This document shows, piece after piece, positions 8,135 through 16,888 of a stretch of DNA of 64,000 nt. The stretch lies in the NCBI GenBank assembly GCA_032464575.1, contig JAWDKM010000001.1:434001-498000 (forward strand), given 5' to 3'. The notes under the pieces are model-generated. The model saw only the letters and a program-made list of their open reading frames with translations, did not search any database and was not told where the DNA came from. This DNA comes from Pontivivens sp032464575 (GTDB lineage: Bacteria > Pseudomonadota > Alphaproteobacteria > Rhodobacterales > Rhodobacteraceae). Position 1 is the first letter of the stretch; each line of letters opens with the position of its first letter. The translations under genes and the position numbers were made by a program.

Positions 8135-9021
8135 ATCCGTCGCTCCGATGATGCGTACCGCCCTTCCACATGTGTGCAGCGACGGCGCCTGCGCGAAGTC
8201 GGGAGTTTCCCCTATCTCGATTTTCTTTCGAAACGGCCGGGGTGCCCCGGATGCAGGCACCCGCTCCCGGACGAACCAGCGGACCCTCGCCGAGCGTGAG
8301 GCGCGTCCGTGCCTAGGCTCGCCCAGCTCTACTACGCGGATGAGAGGAAAGCGCTCCGCTTGCGGTCGTTCGCAATCGCAGGCTCGTCCCAGACCGCCGG
8401 GCCGACCAACGGAGCCCTCTGTATAGAGATGATAGAGGCAGGCTCCGTCGCAGCAGTCCATGCCGTCTTCAGAGTCCCCGTACTGGTGGAGGAGGATCCA
8501 GGCACGGGCGGACGGGTCGTGACGTCCTCCTGGATCGAGGGCCATGGCGAAAGCCAGAGGGCGGGCACGGGATGCCTTTTGCTCCATTCCTGCTGCGGCT
8601 CCATAGCCCGACGCGGACACGAACTCGCGACGGCGCGCGCCAACTCACCCACCCGAACGGCAGTGGACAGATGCCGAGCTGACGGTGCTCACCGGAAGAC
8701 AGGTTGGGCGGATCGGTCCTGTACGAGCGGAATGCCAGTGGGGATGCGGACATCACTTGCGGTGCATCCTTCGCCACCTCGGGCGCCTCGGCTAGGCTCG
8801 GCAGGCAGCGTGATTTCGATACCGAGGGTTCTGTCAGGACCGGCATCGCCACCAGTGTCGAGGCGCGGTTTCGCAACCTCGCAGCGGAGTGTCTTCACCG
8901 CCGGGGACACTGAGCACGCCCCTCCGAGCGGACTGATTGGGGCTGGGAAGAAGGCCCCGCCCTGGTTCCACTGCACGTCTGACCGCGCAACCGGCTTGCG
9001 TCCGACCGAGCGACGGCGGTC
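8135..9021. other. Gene-poor stretch between phnM and the regulator
   Basis: About 890 bp with only short, mutually conflicting open frames on both strands. None resembles a family I know. It should contain the promoter of the Crp/Fnr gene near 8135-8220, where a comparatively T-rich segment (8210-8235) occurs. It could hold an unrecognised small gene or degraded sequence. Confidence 0.4.
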
Positions 9022-10176
9022 TCAGAACACCCGGCGGCCGGCGCGCCAGACGGCGGTGACCTGCGGCTGGTCCCCTGCGAGCCGGACGGCGACGAGGTCG
9101 GCCCGCGCCCCCTCCTCGATCCGGCCGCGATCCGTCAGGCCGGCCAGGCGGGCGGGCGCCTCGGTCACCAGCGCCACCGCCGCAGGCAGATCGTGGGGCA
9201 GCGCCGGATCGCGCGCGATGGCGAAGGCGGCGTCCAGCGGGCTACGCGGCACGTAGTCCGATGCCAGCGCGTCCACCAGTCCCTCGGCCAGCAGATCGCT
9301 GACCGCGACGTTGCCCGACTGCGAACCGCCGCGCAGGTAGTTCGGGGCCCCGGCGACGATGGCCTGCCCGAGCGCGCGGGCGTGCCGTGCGGCTTCCACC
9401 GTCGTCGGGAACTCCGATATCGCGACGCACTCGGCCTGCGCCTGCTCCACGTGGTCGACGCTCCGGTCGTCATGGGTCATCAACGGCACCCCATGGGCCT
9501 TTGCCGCGGCGACCACATGCGCGCGGACCTCGGGACCCACCCGCGCCGACCGCTCGAAGAGCTTGGCGAGCTGCCGGCGCCCCTCGTCCTCGTCGATCTG
9601 CATATCCTCGATCATGCGGCGCAGCCAGTGCTCCACATCCACGCTCTGCCGGTCGCCGGGCGTGTGGTCCATGACGGAGACGAGCCGTGCGATGTCGCGC
9701 CCGATATTGGCATCCGTCAGCCCGACCGTCTCGGGGTCGGAGATCTCGCAGCGCAGGTGGAGCAGGTGCTCCGCCCGGAACAGGCCCTGCGCCCGGCCCT
9801 GCTCCAGTGCATCGACGAGGGGGCCGAGGATCTCCCGCCGCTCGGGCCGCTTCATCGTCGCCCCGACCGAGAGACTGTCGAAGACCGTCGTCGTGCCGCC
9901 GGAGATCACGACGGCATCATGCGCCATCAGTGCGGGGAGGAAGGCCCATTGAACCGAGGCGCGCGGATGGACATGGGTCTCCACATGGTCGGTGTGCAGG
10001 TCCACGATGCCCGGGATCAGCACCTGCCCGTCGAGGTCGAACCCGGTGCCGCGCCCTTCGGCCACTGCGACGATCCGGCCCCCATGCAGCGTCACGCCCC
10101 CGTCGAAGGTGCGATCCGGCGCCACGACGGTCGCGTTGGTCAGCGTGAGCGGGTCATCCGCCTTCAGATCGAACAT
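9022..10176 (-). CDS. phnM: PhnM-like amidohydrolase (ribose 1-methylphosphonate triphosphate diphosphatase)
   Basis: A 384-residue member of the amidohydrolase superfamily. PhnM cleaves diphosphate from alpha-D-ribose 1-methylphosphonate 5-triphosphate in the carbon-phosphorus lyase pathway. Metal-ligand motifs are seen at residues 61-68 (HTDHVETH, following IPGIVDL), then LMTHDDRS and ASDYVPRSPLDAAF. The start ATG has an excellent AGGAGG site ending 6-7 nt upstream. No other phn gene lies in the window, so it is an orphan copy. It follows the secretion operon after a 109-bp gap on the same strand, and co-transcription is possible but unproven. It may act with a distant phn cluster. Confidence 0.87.
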   Translation of the reverse strand: MFDLKADDPLTLTNATVVAPDRTFDGGVTLHGGRIVAVAEGRGTGFDLDGQVLIPGIVDLHTDHVETHVHPRASVQWAFLPALMAHDAVVISGGTTTVFDSLSVGATMKRPERREILGPLVDALEQGRAQGLFRAEHLLHLRCEISDPETVGLTDANIGRDIARLVSVMDHTPGDRQSVDVEHWLRRMIEDMQIDEDEGRRQLAKLFERSARVGPEVRAHVVAAAKAHGVPLMTHDDRSVDHVEQAQAECVAISEFPTTVEAARHARALGQAIVAGAPNYLRGGSQSGNVAVSDLLAEGLVDALASDYVPRSPLDAAFAIARDPALPHDLPAAVALVTEAPARLAGLTDRGRIEEGARADLVAVRLAGDQPQVTAVWRAGRRVF

Positions 10177-10285
10177 CGGTACCTCCTGCGCATCCGGCCT
10201 CTCCGGTGAGATCGGCTGAAACCGTATCCATGCAAGGACCTCATGACGGATCCGCGACGTTTCGGTGACGCCGCCGTGCGCCCGG

Positions 10286-11002
10286 TCAGCCGGCGGGCAC
10301 CTGGCAGCCCATGCCCGCAACCCAGCCACCATCGGAATTGTCGACCTCGGCATGGATCCGGAAGGTCCGGCTGCCGAAATCGATGGCGGGATCGACGAAG
10401 GTGATCTCCCCTGCCTTCCGGGTCCCGTTCTCGGCGGCGAGCATCAGCCGGTCGCCGATGGCGAAGCGGCCATGCTCCGCCGCGGGGACCGACAGTTCGG
10501 CCCGCAGGCGGCTGACCTGGATGAGGGTCATCACCGGCTCGTCGCCCGCGACCTCGCCGATCGACAGCGGGGCTTCGGTGACAATGCCGGCATGGGGCGC
10601 GCTGATGGTATAGCGCGCGATCTCGGCCCGGATTTCGGCAAGGTCCGCCTCGGCCCTGCGCAGCGCGTTGGTCAGCTCGTCGCGCTCCGCAGCGGGAAGC
10701 ATGTTGCCGAGCCGCTCCGCCCGGGCCAGCGCGCGGGCGGCGAAGGCGCGCTCGTTCTCCAGCCGTGCGGCGCGGGCATCGAGTGCGGCGTGGGAGAATT
10801 CGAGCAGCACGTCGCCCGCCTCCACCGCGTCGCCGAGGTCCGCGCGCCGGGCGCTGACGATCTCGCGCAGGGGGCTGGAGAGCTCGGTGCTCTCCGCAGG
10901 GCGAATGAGGCAGGAGGCGAATTCGAGGCTGCCCTCCTGCGCCTGCGTGGCGCCCGCGAGCAGGAGGAGGCTAGCGGCGACGCGTGAAACTGAGCATCTC
11001 AT
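10286..11002 (-). CDS. Secreted periplasmic adaptor (HlyD/RND-type), last gene of giant-protein operon
   Basis: A 238-residue protein with a cleavable signal peptide (VAASLLLLAGATQAQ), a first half-lipoyl segment (LREIVSARRADLGDAVEAGDVLLEF), a helical hairpin (about 75-125), a second half-lipoyl (TISAPHAGIVTEAPLSIGEVAG) and a beta-barrel part. This is the minimal plan of membrane-fusion proteins that link inner-membrane transporters to TolC. It lacks a membrane anchor and is shorter than usual (about 350-400). The start overlaps the end of the SecA-like gene by 32 nt, and a GAGGAGA site precedes it. It probably bridges the two membrane-bound HlyD-like proteins of this operon to the TolC homologue. 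Confidence 0.85.
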   Translation of the reverse strand: MRCSVSRVAASLLLLAGATQAQEGSLEFASCLIRPAESTELSSPLREIVSARRADLGDAVEAGDVLLEFSHAALDARAARLENERAFAARALARAERLGNMLPAAERDELTNALRRAEADLAEIRAEIARYTISAPHAGIVTEAPLSIGEVAGDEPVMTLIQVSRLRAELSVPAAEHGRFAIGDRLMLAAENGTRKAGEITFVDPAIDFGSRTFRIHAEVDNSDGGWVAGMGCQVPAG

Positions 11003-12923
11003 CCCGTTTCTCCTCGCTTTTCAGGAGCTTGACCCGACGGCTGCGACGGATGCCCTCCAGCCGGTTCCGGCGGTAGGCCAGATAGCGGAAGTAAAACGCC
11101 GAGGCCGCCGCGGGTGCAAGGGCGCGCAGGCGTCCGAAGGCCGCGATGGCACCGCGCGACAACAGCAGCTTCAGCTCCGGCTCGTCGAGGGCGTGGACGA
11201 TGTCGTAGCTGCCCGGATCCCCCTGTCGCCCCGCGCGGCCGTAGAGCTGCCGGTCGAGCCGGTCGCTTTCCAGCGCGTCGGCGATGACGACATGGAGGCC
11301 GCCCGCGTCCTTCACCGCCTTAGAGAGTTTGATGTCGGTGCCACGCCCGGCCATGTTGGTGACGACTGTGACGCGCCCTCCCTGCCCGGCCTCGGCCACG
11401 ATCTCCGCCTCCTCCGCCAGCCGCCGCGCGTTGAGCACGTCATGGGGCAGCGCGCGGTTGCGCAGCCGCTCCGCCAAAGCTTCGGAGATCTGCACCGACG
11501 ACACACCCAGCAGGACCGGGCGTCCCTGATCGCGGATCTCCTCGGCCCGCGCGACGGCCCAGTCCAGCTTTTCGTCGGTGGTCGAGAACAGGCGACGGTG
11601 GAGGCGTTGGCGGATCACCGGCTTGTGCGTCGGCACGGCGGCGAGGCCGGTGCGGTAGATGTCGCGCATCTCGGCGCGCACCTCGCGCATTGTCCCGCTC
11701 ATCCCCGCGATCTTGTGGTACTTGCGGAAGTAGAGCTGGAAACTGAGCTTCGCCAAGGTCTTGCGGGAGGCCGACGGCTCCAGTCCCTCGCGCACTTCGA
11801 GGATCTGCTGGAGGCCGAAGGGCAGCGAGCGGTCGGGCATCGGGCGGCCGGTCTGCTGGTCGACCAGTACGATCTTCTCCTCCTCCACGATGTAATGCGT
11901 GTCGCGGCGGAAGCGGTCGCGAGCCGCGCGAGCCTGGGTCAGCACCTCCTCGGCCAGCGCCAGCGCCTGCCACTCGGGATCCGGGTCGTCGAGCGTGGCG
12001 ACGAGGCGGGCGAGCGCCTCGGACCGCAGCGCGGAGAAGCCCAGATCGTCCTCGTCCTCCCACGCGCTGTCGTCACGCTCGGCGAGCTCCATGGCCTGCT
12101 GGAGGAAGCGGGGCGAGAGGGTGTTGCGCGTCGGCTCGGTCAGGATCAGCGGGATGTTCGCCTCGTCGATCAGCACGCTGTCGGCTTCGTCCACGATCAC
12201 GTAGTCGAGCCGGGTGACGAGCGGCGGCTCTACCGTCTCCAGCCACATGCGGTAGGCGAGGGGCGAGCGCGCCGCCTCCTTCGCGCGGTCCTTCAGGTAG
12301 TCGAAGACCAGCTCCTTGTTGGTGCAGTAGGTGACGTTGGCGGCGTAGGCGGCGCGCTTCTCCGGCAGCTCCATGCCGTGGATGACATGGGCGGAGGTGA
12401 GGCCGAGGCGCGCGAGGATCGGCGCGGTCTCGGCCGCATCGCGCTCAGCGAGGTAGTCGTTGACGGTGACGACATGCACGGCGCAGCCTGCGAGGGCGTG
12501 GAGCGCGGCAGGCAGGGCGGCGGTGAACGTCTTGCCCTCCCCCGTCGCCATCTCCACGAACCGCCCGCGGGCGAGGTGCAGCCCGGCGAGGAGCTGGGTG
12601 TCGTGGAAGCGGAAGCCGGTCTCACGGCAGAACGCCTCGTCGATCAGAGCGAAGGCGTCGACCAGCAGGCGGCCAGTCAGTTCGCCCTGCCGGAGGGCGG
12701 CACCCACCTCGACCGCGCGAAGCCGCAGGCCCGCATCATCCAGATCGCTCAGCGAGCCCCGCGCCGCGCGGATCGCCGCGAGCTGCCGCCGCCGCGTGAA
12801 ACGGTTGTCCCGCGGCAGGTCGGCGAGCGCGGTCAGGAACCGCGGCGTCTTCGACGCGGCCTCCGCCCGCTCCGGCGGGGTCAGCGGCAGGGCGCCGCGC
12901 GGGGGTGGCAGATGCGCGGTCAT
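10971..12923 (-). CDS. SecA-like motor ATPase lacking the C-terminal scaffold domains
   Basis: A 650-residue protein carrying the hallmarks of SecA. These are MATGEGKTF (Walker A, 125-133), VIVDEADSVLIDEA (Walker B, about 243-255), a short preprotein-crosslinking-like domain ending HYIVEEEKIVLVDQQTGR, then SGTMREV, TNMAGRGTDIKL (about 519-530) and YGRAGRQGDPGSY of the second motor domain. Housekeeping SecA is about 830-900 residues. Here the protein stops soon after motor domain 2, so the helical scaffold, wing and zinc-binding tail appear absent or reduced to about 60 basic residues. ATG 12923 overlaps the M50 gene stop (ATGA). The neighbours suggest it powers export of the giant protein rather than general secretion. 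Confidence 0.9.
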   Translation of the reverse strand: MTAHLPPPRGALPLTPPERAEAASKTPRFLTALADLPRDNRFTRRRQLAAIRAARGSLSDLDDAGLRLRAVEVGAALRQGELTGRLLVDAFALIDEAFCRETGFRFHDTQLLAGLHLARGRFVEMATGEGKTFTAALPAALHALAGCAVHVVTVNDYLAERDAAETAPILARLGLTSAHVIHGMELPEKRAAYAANVTYCTNKELVFDYLKDRAKEAARSPLAYRMWLETVEPPLVTRLDYVIVDEADSVLIDEANIPLILTEPTRNTLSPRFLQQAMELAERDDSAWEDEDDLGFSALRSEALARLVATLDDPDPEWQALALAEEVLTQARAARDRFRRDTHYIVEEEKIVLVDQQTGRPMPDRSLPFGLQQILEVREGLEPSASRKTLAKLSFQLYFRKYHKIAGMSGTMREVRAEMRDIYRTGLAAVPTHKPVIRQRLHRRLFSTTDEKLDWAVARAEEIRDQGRPVLLGVSSVQISEALAERLRNRALPHDVLNARRLAEEAEIVAEAGQGGRVTVVTNMAGRGTDIKLSKAVKDAGGLHVVIADALESDRLDRQLYGRAGRQGDPGSYDIVHALDEPELKLLLSRGAIAAFGRLRALAPAAASAFYFRYLAYRRNRLEGIRRSRRVKLLKSEEKRDEMLSFTRRR

Positions 12924-15082
12924 CCGGGGCCGAACCTCCGCAAGCCCTCGCGCAGCAGCGGCTGGACGACACGGGGGAAGAGCGGCTCCCACGGGTGGAC
13001 GAGCTTCAGCTGCACCTGGTCGCCGAGCGCGAGGTCCGCGAAATCGCCATCCGCCTCCAGCCAGAAATGCGGGGCGGTGGCGCGCACGGCGTCCGGGTTG
13101 GTCTCGTCCGGTGCGGTCAGGATCGGCCCGCCGGAGCGGTCGGCCAGCCGCGGGTCGATCAGCGCGCGGGAGGCGTTGGGCATGATCTCCACCTCCTCGG
13201 CCAGCCGCGGGGCGCCGGGCGCGGCGTCGGTGATGAAGCGCGCCTCGGTAATGCCGCGCTCGATGTTACGACCCGCCCCCTCCGGCAGCATGGCGAGCAG
13301 GCGGCGGCTCTCGGGCCGGTCCACGAAGGCGACGCGGGAGCCGCGCAGGATCAGCTCGCCCAAGGTCGGCTCCGGCGTGTCCCAGACGAGGATGCCGGCG
13401 CGACCGGCGCGCAGTTCCGCCGCCGCGACCTTGTCCTGGAGGTCGGCGCGGGCCGCCTCAAGTGCCGCGATCTCCCGCGAGATGGCCGACGCCAGCGCCC
13501 CGTCGCTGCGGCCCTGCGCGATCCGCAGCTCCGCCTCGCGCGCCGCGACCTGTGCGTCGAGGGCCAGCACCTCGGTCTCCAGCCGGTCGGGGGCGAGGCG
13601 CAGCAGCAGGTCGCCCGCGGCCACCCGCGCGCCCTCCTCCGCCACGATCTCCACCAACCGCCCTTCGGAGCCGGAGAAGACCGCAGCCTCCTCCCCGCTC
13701 GCGACGACCGCGCGCACGGTGGTGGAGCTCGGCAGCGGGACGAAGAAGATCAGCGCCGCGAGCACGGCGAAGAAGGCGAGAAGGCGGGGCACGATGCTCC
13801 TCCGTCTGGTGTTGAACGCGGGGCTTCTGAGGTTGCGCCACGCCGCCTGCGCATTGGGCCAGACAAGGCCCGTGCCGACGATCCAGATGGCGAGGACCTG
13901 ACCCACATAGGGCACCTTGTCCGTCACGATCAGCGCGATGGAGAAGGTGACGAAGACCCGATAGCAGAAGGCGGCGGCGGCGTAGCTCGCCATCCAGGCG
14001 CGGGAGGACGGCCCCGCCGTTTCCGTCTCCGGCTCCGGCGGATAGCCGAAGAGGCGCTTGAACCAGCGCCCGATCAGCGCCTGCCCTCGGTTGCCGAGAT
14101 TGGGCGTCTGCGTGAGGTCGGCGAGCGCGTAGTAGGCGTCGAAGCGCAGCAGCGGGTTGCCGTTGAAGAACAGCGTCGAGATCGTGGTGATGACGATCAC
14201 GTTGAAGAGGATCGCGCGCAGCAGGCCCGGATCGGTCTCCGCCCACATCATGATCGCGAGCGCGCCGATGCCGAGCTCCGCAAGGATCCCCGCCACAGCC
14301 ACCAGCGCCCGGCTGCCATGGGCGCGGAAGTAGTTGGCGGCGGACGCATCGACGTAGGGCATCGGCACGAAGATCAGGAACATGATCCCCGTCTCCGTCA
14401 CCTGCCCGCCGAACCGGCGCACGGCGAGTGCGTGAGCGAGCTCATGCAATAGCTTCACCACCGGATAGACGCAGACGAGGATCACGAGGTTGTTCGGCGC
14501 CAGCGCCCGGTCGGCGAGGTTGCCGGTCAGAGCCTCCCAGTTGCGGATCAGCTCGAGCCCCGCCATCCCCATCAGGGTGAGCAGCACCGCGAGCCCTGCC
14601 CAGGAGAAGACGAACCGCGCGAACCGCCCCGCGGCCTCGCCATCCAGCCACGGCGCGGGGTTGTAGAGCGGGATCTTCTGGCTGACCGGGGATTTCAGGA
14701 GCGCGCGCCACACCGCGCTCTCCTTCTTCGCCTGGGACTTGGCGAGCGCCTCGGCCTTTGGCACCCCCTCCACCGCGACGATGCCGCTGTCGTAGAGGCG
14801 GCTCATCAGCTCGATGAACTCGTCCTGCGGCGGAAGGTCGGGATCGTTGGCGCGGGCGAGCCCGGTCCAGATCTCATCCAGCGTCTCGCGCCCGTTGAAC
14901 CGCTGGACGATGGCCCAGCCCGCCTCGGCCAGCCGGTGGGTCTTGCCCGACGCGCGGTCGAGCAGGACGTACCAGCGGGTGCCGAGATATTCGTGCAGCG
15001 CCACCTCGATCTGCGCGCGCAGGCGCGGACGCAGGTCGGCGACGCGGTACCAGTCCTGGCTCAGAAGCTGCGCGCGGGCCAT
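12920..15082 (-). CDS. PqqD-like / M50 site-2-protease-like / HlyD membrane fusion protein
   Basis: A 720-residue three-part protein. Residues about 1-115 resemble PqqD-type peptide-binding chaperones (WYVLLDRASGKTHRLAEAGW ... LDEIW). Residues about 155-430 hold several membrane helices with the zinc motif H213-E-L-A-H217 and, near 310-320, NPLLRFDAYYAL, the third-ligand region of the peptide-zinc-metalloprotease (YydH-like) branch of M50. From about 440 there is one more membrane helix and a barrel-sandwich/HlyD part (EGRLVEIVAEEGARVAAGDLL and a later half). The product may process, recognise or conduct the giant substrate. It starts 4 nt after the preceding gene and overlaps the SecA-like gene. 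The usual FDG is FDA here; the catalytic Asp is kept. Confidence 0.88.
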   Translation of the reverse strand: MARAQLLSQDWYRVADLRPRLRAQIEVALHEYLGTRWYVLLDRASGKTHRLAEAGWAIVQRFNGRETLDEIWTGLARANDPDLPPQDEFIELMSRLYDSGIVAVEGVPKAEALAKSQAKKESAVWRALLKSPVSQKIPLYNPAPWLDGEAAGRFARFVFSWAGLAVLLTLMGMAGLELIRNWEALTGNLADRALAPNNLVILVCVYPVVKLLHELAHALAVRRFGGQVTETGIMFLIFVPMPYVDASAANYFRAHGSRALVAVAGILAELGIGALAIMMWAETDPGLLRAILFNVIVITTISTLFFNGNPLLRFDAYYALADLTQTPNLGNRGQALIGRWFKRLFGYPPEPETETAGPSSRAWMASYAAAAFCYRVFVTFSIALIVTDKVPYVGQVLAIWIVGTGLVWPNAQAAWRNLRSPAFNTRRRSIVPRLLAFFAVLAALIFFVPLPSSTTVRAVVASGEEAAVFSGSEGRLVEIVAEEGARVAAGDLLLRLAPDRLETEVLALDAQVAAREAELRIAQGRSDGALASAISREIAALEAARADLQDKVAAAELRAGRAGILVWDTPEPTLGELILRGSRVAFVDRPESRRLLAMLPEGAGRNIERGITEARFITDAAPGAPRLAEEVEIMPNASRALIDPRLADRSGGPILTAPDETNPDAVRATAPHFWLEADGDFADLALGDQVQLKLVHPWEPLFPRVVQPLLREGLRRFGPG

Positions 15083-15086
15083 CGGC

Positions 15087-16871
15087 TCACGGCCACCAGG
15101 ACCACAGGAACAGCGTCACCGTCTCCCATGCCGGGAGCAGCCAGATGCGCCAGAGCGGCTCACGGCCCAGGTCGAGCCGGGCGGAGCCGCGCATGCCGTT
15201 TTCCAGCCGCAGCTCCGTTTCCCCGATCTCGGCATAGCCCACGAAACGCAGGTCGCCGTCGATGCTCTCGGCCGCCGGTTTCACGCGGGTGACGGTGATG
15301 GGCAGCGGCACCTCGGGTGCGACGTTGAGGCGGAGGGTGCCGGCAAGGCCCGCCTCGAACACGTCGCCGTCGCGGTTGGCCACGTCGACACGGACCTCCA
15401 CGTTCTCGCGGGGGGCGATCTCGATCAGGACCTCGCCGCGCTCCACCTGCCCGCCGACGCGCTGGCGCAGGTCGCCCTCCAGCACGAGGCCATCGGTGCC
15501 CGCGCGGATGATCGTCTGTTCCAGCTCGCGTTCCACGAGGGCGCGCCGCGCCTCGACCTCCGCCGCCTGGGCGCGGGCGACGGCGACGGTGCCGCGGTCG
15601 CCCTGCCGCTGAGCGATTGCCTCCTCGGCACGGTAGCGAGCGAGCTGGGCGTCGAGCTCCAGCGCGCGCAGCCGCAGGTCAGCGTCATCGAGCACCGCGA
15701 TCACGTCGGCGGCGGCCACCCGGTCACCGGGGATCACGCGGACCTCCGAGAGAAAGCCGTCGGCGGGGGCGGAGACGACGCGCAGGCCCGCATCGTCGAT
15801 CACCGTATCGGCGCGCAGCCGGTGTTGCCCCTCGCCGAAGATCATCAGGGCCGCGAGAGCCACCAGCGCCACCGTGATCCCCTTCAGCACCAGATGCCCG
15901 CGACCGAACACGGCGCCGAGCGCGCTGCCGAGGGAGCCGAGCGCCACCTGCAGAATGTTGCGGCTCGCCTTGCGCCGCAGGTCGAGCACGGGGGCCGCCA
16001 GCACCCAGAGGCTCGCCCAATCCTCCAAGAGCCCCTCGGGCACGGCCTCCGGCCACTCGATGACGAGCGCGCCGCGGACCCGGCCCTTGCGGTTCATCAG
16101 CGGGATGGCGGCGGCGGCCTTGTCCTCGTGCAGCCGCGCGAGGGAGCGGAGCGGCCCGCCCGCGTCGCCCTCCCCGTGGAAGATCGCCTCGCGCCGCGCC
16201 ATGGCCTCCGCCGCCGCCTGCTCAGTCAGGTCGTTGAGCGTGGTGCGCCGGTCGAAGGTCGTGGTGCCGGAGACGGCGCGCAGCCGCACCCGGCCGAAGC
16301 GGCGCGTGACATAGGCGCAGCGCGACGCGCCCGTCCGGTCCGCCACGATTGAGCAGAGAAGCTGCTGGATCTCCAGCACCTTGCCCGCATCGAGCAGCTC
16401 GGCGAAGAGCTCGAAGCTGGCATCCAGCCTGGCGCTGCGCGCCGCCGCCCGCTCCGCCCCGGCTTTCGCCGCTTCCCAGAACAGCCACCCGGCGGAGAGC
16501 TGGACCTGCTGGAGCACCAGCGCCGTCTGCCGCGCGGGCAGCTCACCAAGGCCCACCAGCGCGGTCTGCCCTGCTCCGACCGGATAGGCGATGATCTCGG
16601 CCACGCCGTCGATCTCGGCCGCCAGCGGCTGCAACAGGCCCTCGCCCCGCTGGGCGGCGGCGGCGAGCGCCTGGGCGTATTTCGCGAGATCCATGTTGGT
16701 GGGGCTGGCGGCGAGCGGTTCGATGCGCTCGCCCACGATCTCCACCACCGCGACCTCGACCACGCCTTTCAGGCGCGAGCGGACGAGATCGCACCAGCCC
16801 AACAGGCCGGGTGCGGTCAGCGGCGTCGCCTGCGCCGCACGACCGGGATCAGGTTGTTCCCCCTGGATCAT
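15087..16871 (-). CDS. GAF-like domain fused to a membrane-anchored HlyD adaptor
   Basis: A 594-residue protein. The cytoplasmic N-terminal part (to about 320) contains a helical segment and a GAF-like region (ASFELFAELLDAGKVLEI through HEDKAAAAIPLMNRKGRVRGALVIEW). One membrane helix lies at about 327-345 (VLKGITVALVALAALMIF). The periplasmic part has two half-lipoyl segments (VSAPADGFLSEVRVIPGDRV and GTDGLVLEGDLRQRVGGQVERGEVL) with a coiled hairpin between, then a beta part and a Trp-rich hydrophobic end (LFLWSWWP). ATG 16871 was chosen because upstream frame overlaps the DUF3467 gene. It ends 4 nt before the M50 gene. It likely forms an inner-membrane/periplasm bridge; the GAF-like domain could gate assembly, its ligand unknown. 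Confidence 0.82.
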   Translation of the reverse strand: MIQGEQPDPGRAAQATPLTAPGLLGWCDLVRSRLKGVVEVAVVEIVGERIEPLAASPTNMDLAKYAQALAAAAQRGEGLLQPLAAEIDGVAEIIAYPVGAGQTALVGLGELPARQTALVLQQVQLSAGWLFWEAAKAGAERAAARSARLDASFELFAELLDAGKVLEIQQLLCSIVADRTGASRCAYVTRRFGRVRLRAVSGTTTFDRRTTLNDLTEQAAAEAMARREAIFHGEGDAGGPLRSLARLHEDKAAAAIPLMNRKGRVRGALVIEWPEAVPEGLLEDWASLWVLAAPVLDLRRKASRNILQVALGSLGSALGAVFGRGHLVLKGITVALVALAALMIFGEGQHRLRADTVIDDAGLRVVSAPADGFLSEVRVIPGDRVAAADVIAVLDDADLRLRALELDAQLARYRAEEAIAQRQGDRGTVAVARAQAAEVEARRALVERELEQTIIRAGTDGLVLEGDLRQRVGGQVERGEVLIEIAPRENVEVRVDVANRDGDVFEAGLAGTLRLNVAPEVPLPITVTRVKPAAESIDGDLRFVGYAEIGETELRLENGMRGSARLDLGREPLWRIWLLPAWETVTLFLWSWWP

Positions 16872-16888
16872 GCCCCCGACGGCGGGCC

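Noticed and set aside
8135..8620. 160-codon N-terminal extension of the Crp/Fnr regulator
   Set aside because: The extension has no family similarity and normal length is reached from ATG 8134. It is probably only an open frame over noncoding sequence.
8590..8650. tRNA-like GC-rich segment
   Set aside because: No cloverleaf with a T-arm GGTTCNANNCC motif could be built. I saw no tRNA or rRNA anywhere in the window.
10971..12923. Housekeeping SecA
   Set aside because: Too short, lacking scaffold and zinc-tail regions, and embedded in an operon with HlyD, M50 and TolC genes. More likely a specialised paralogue.
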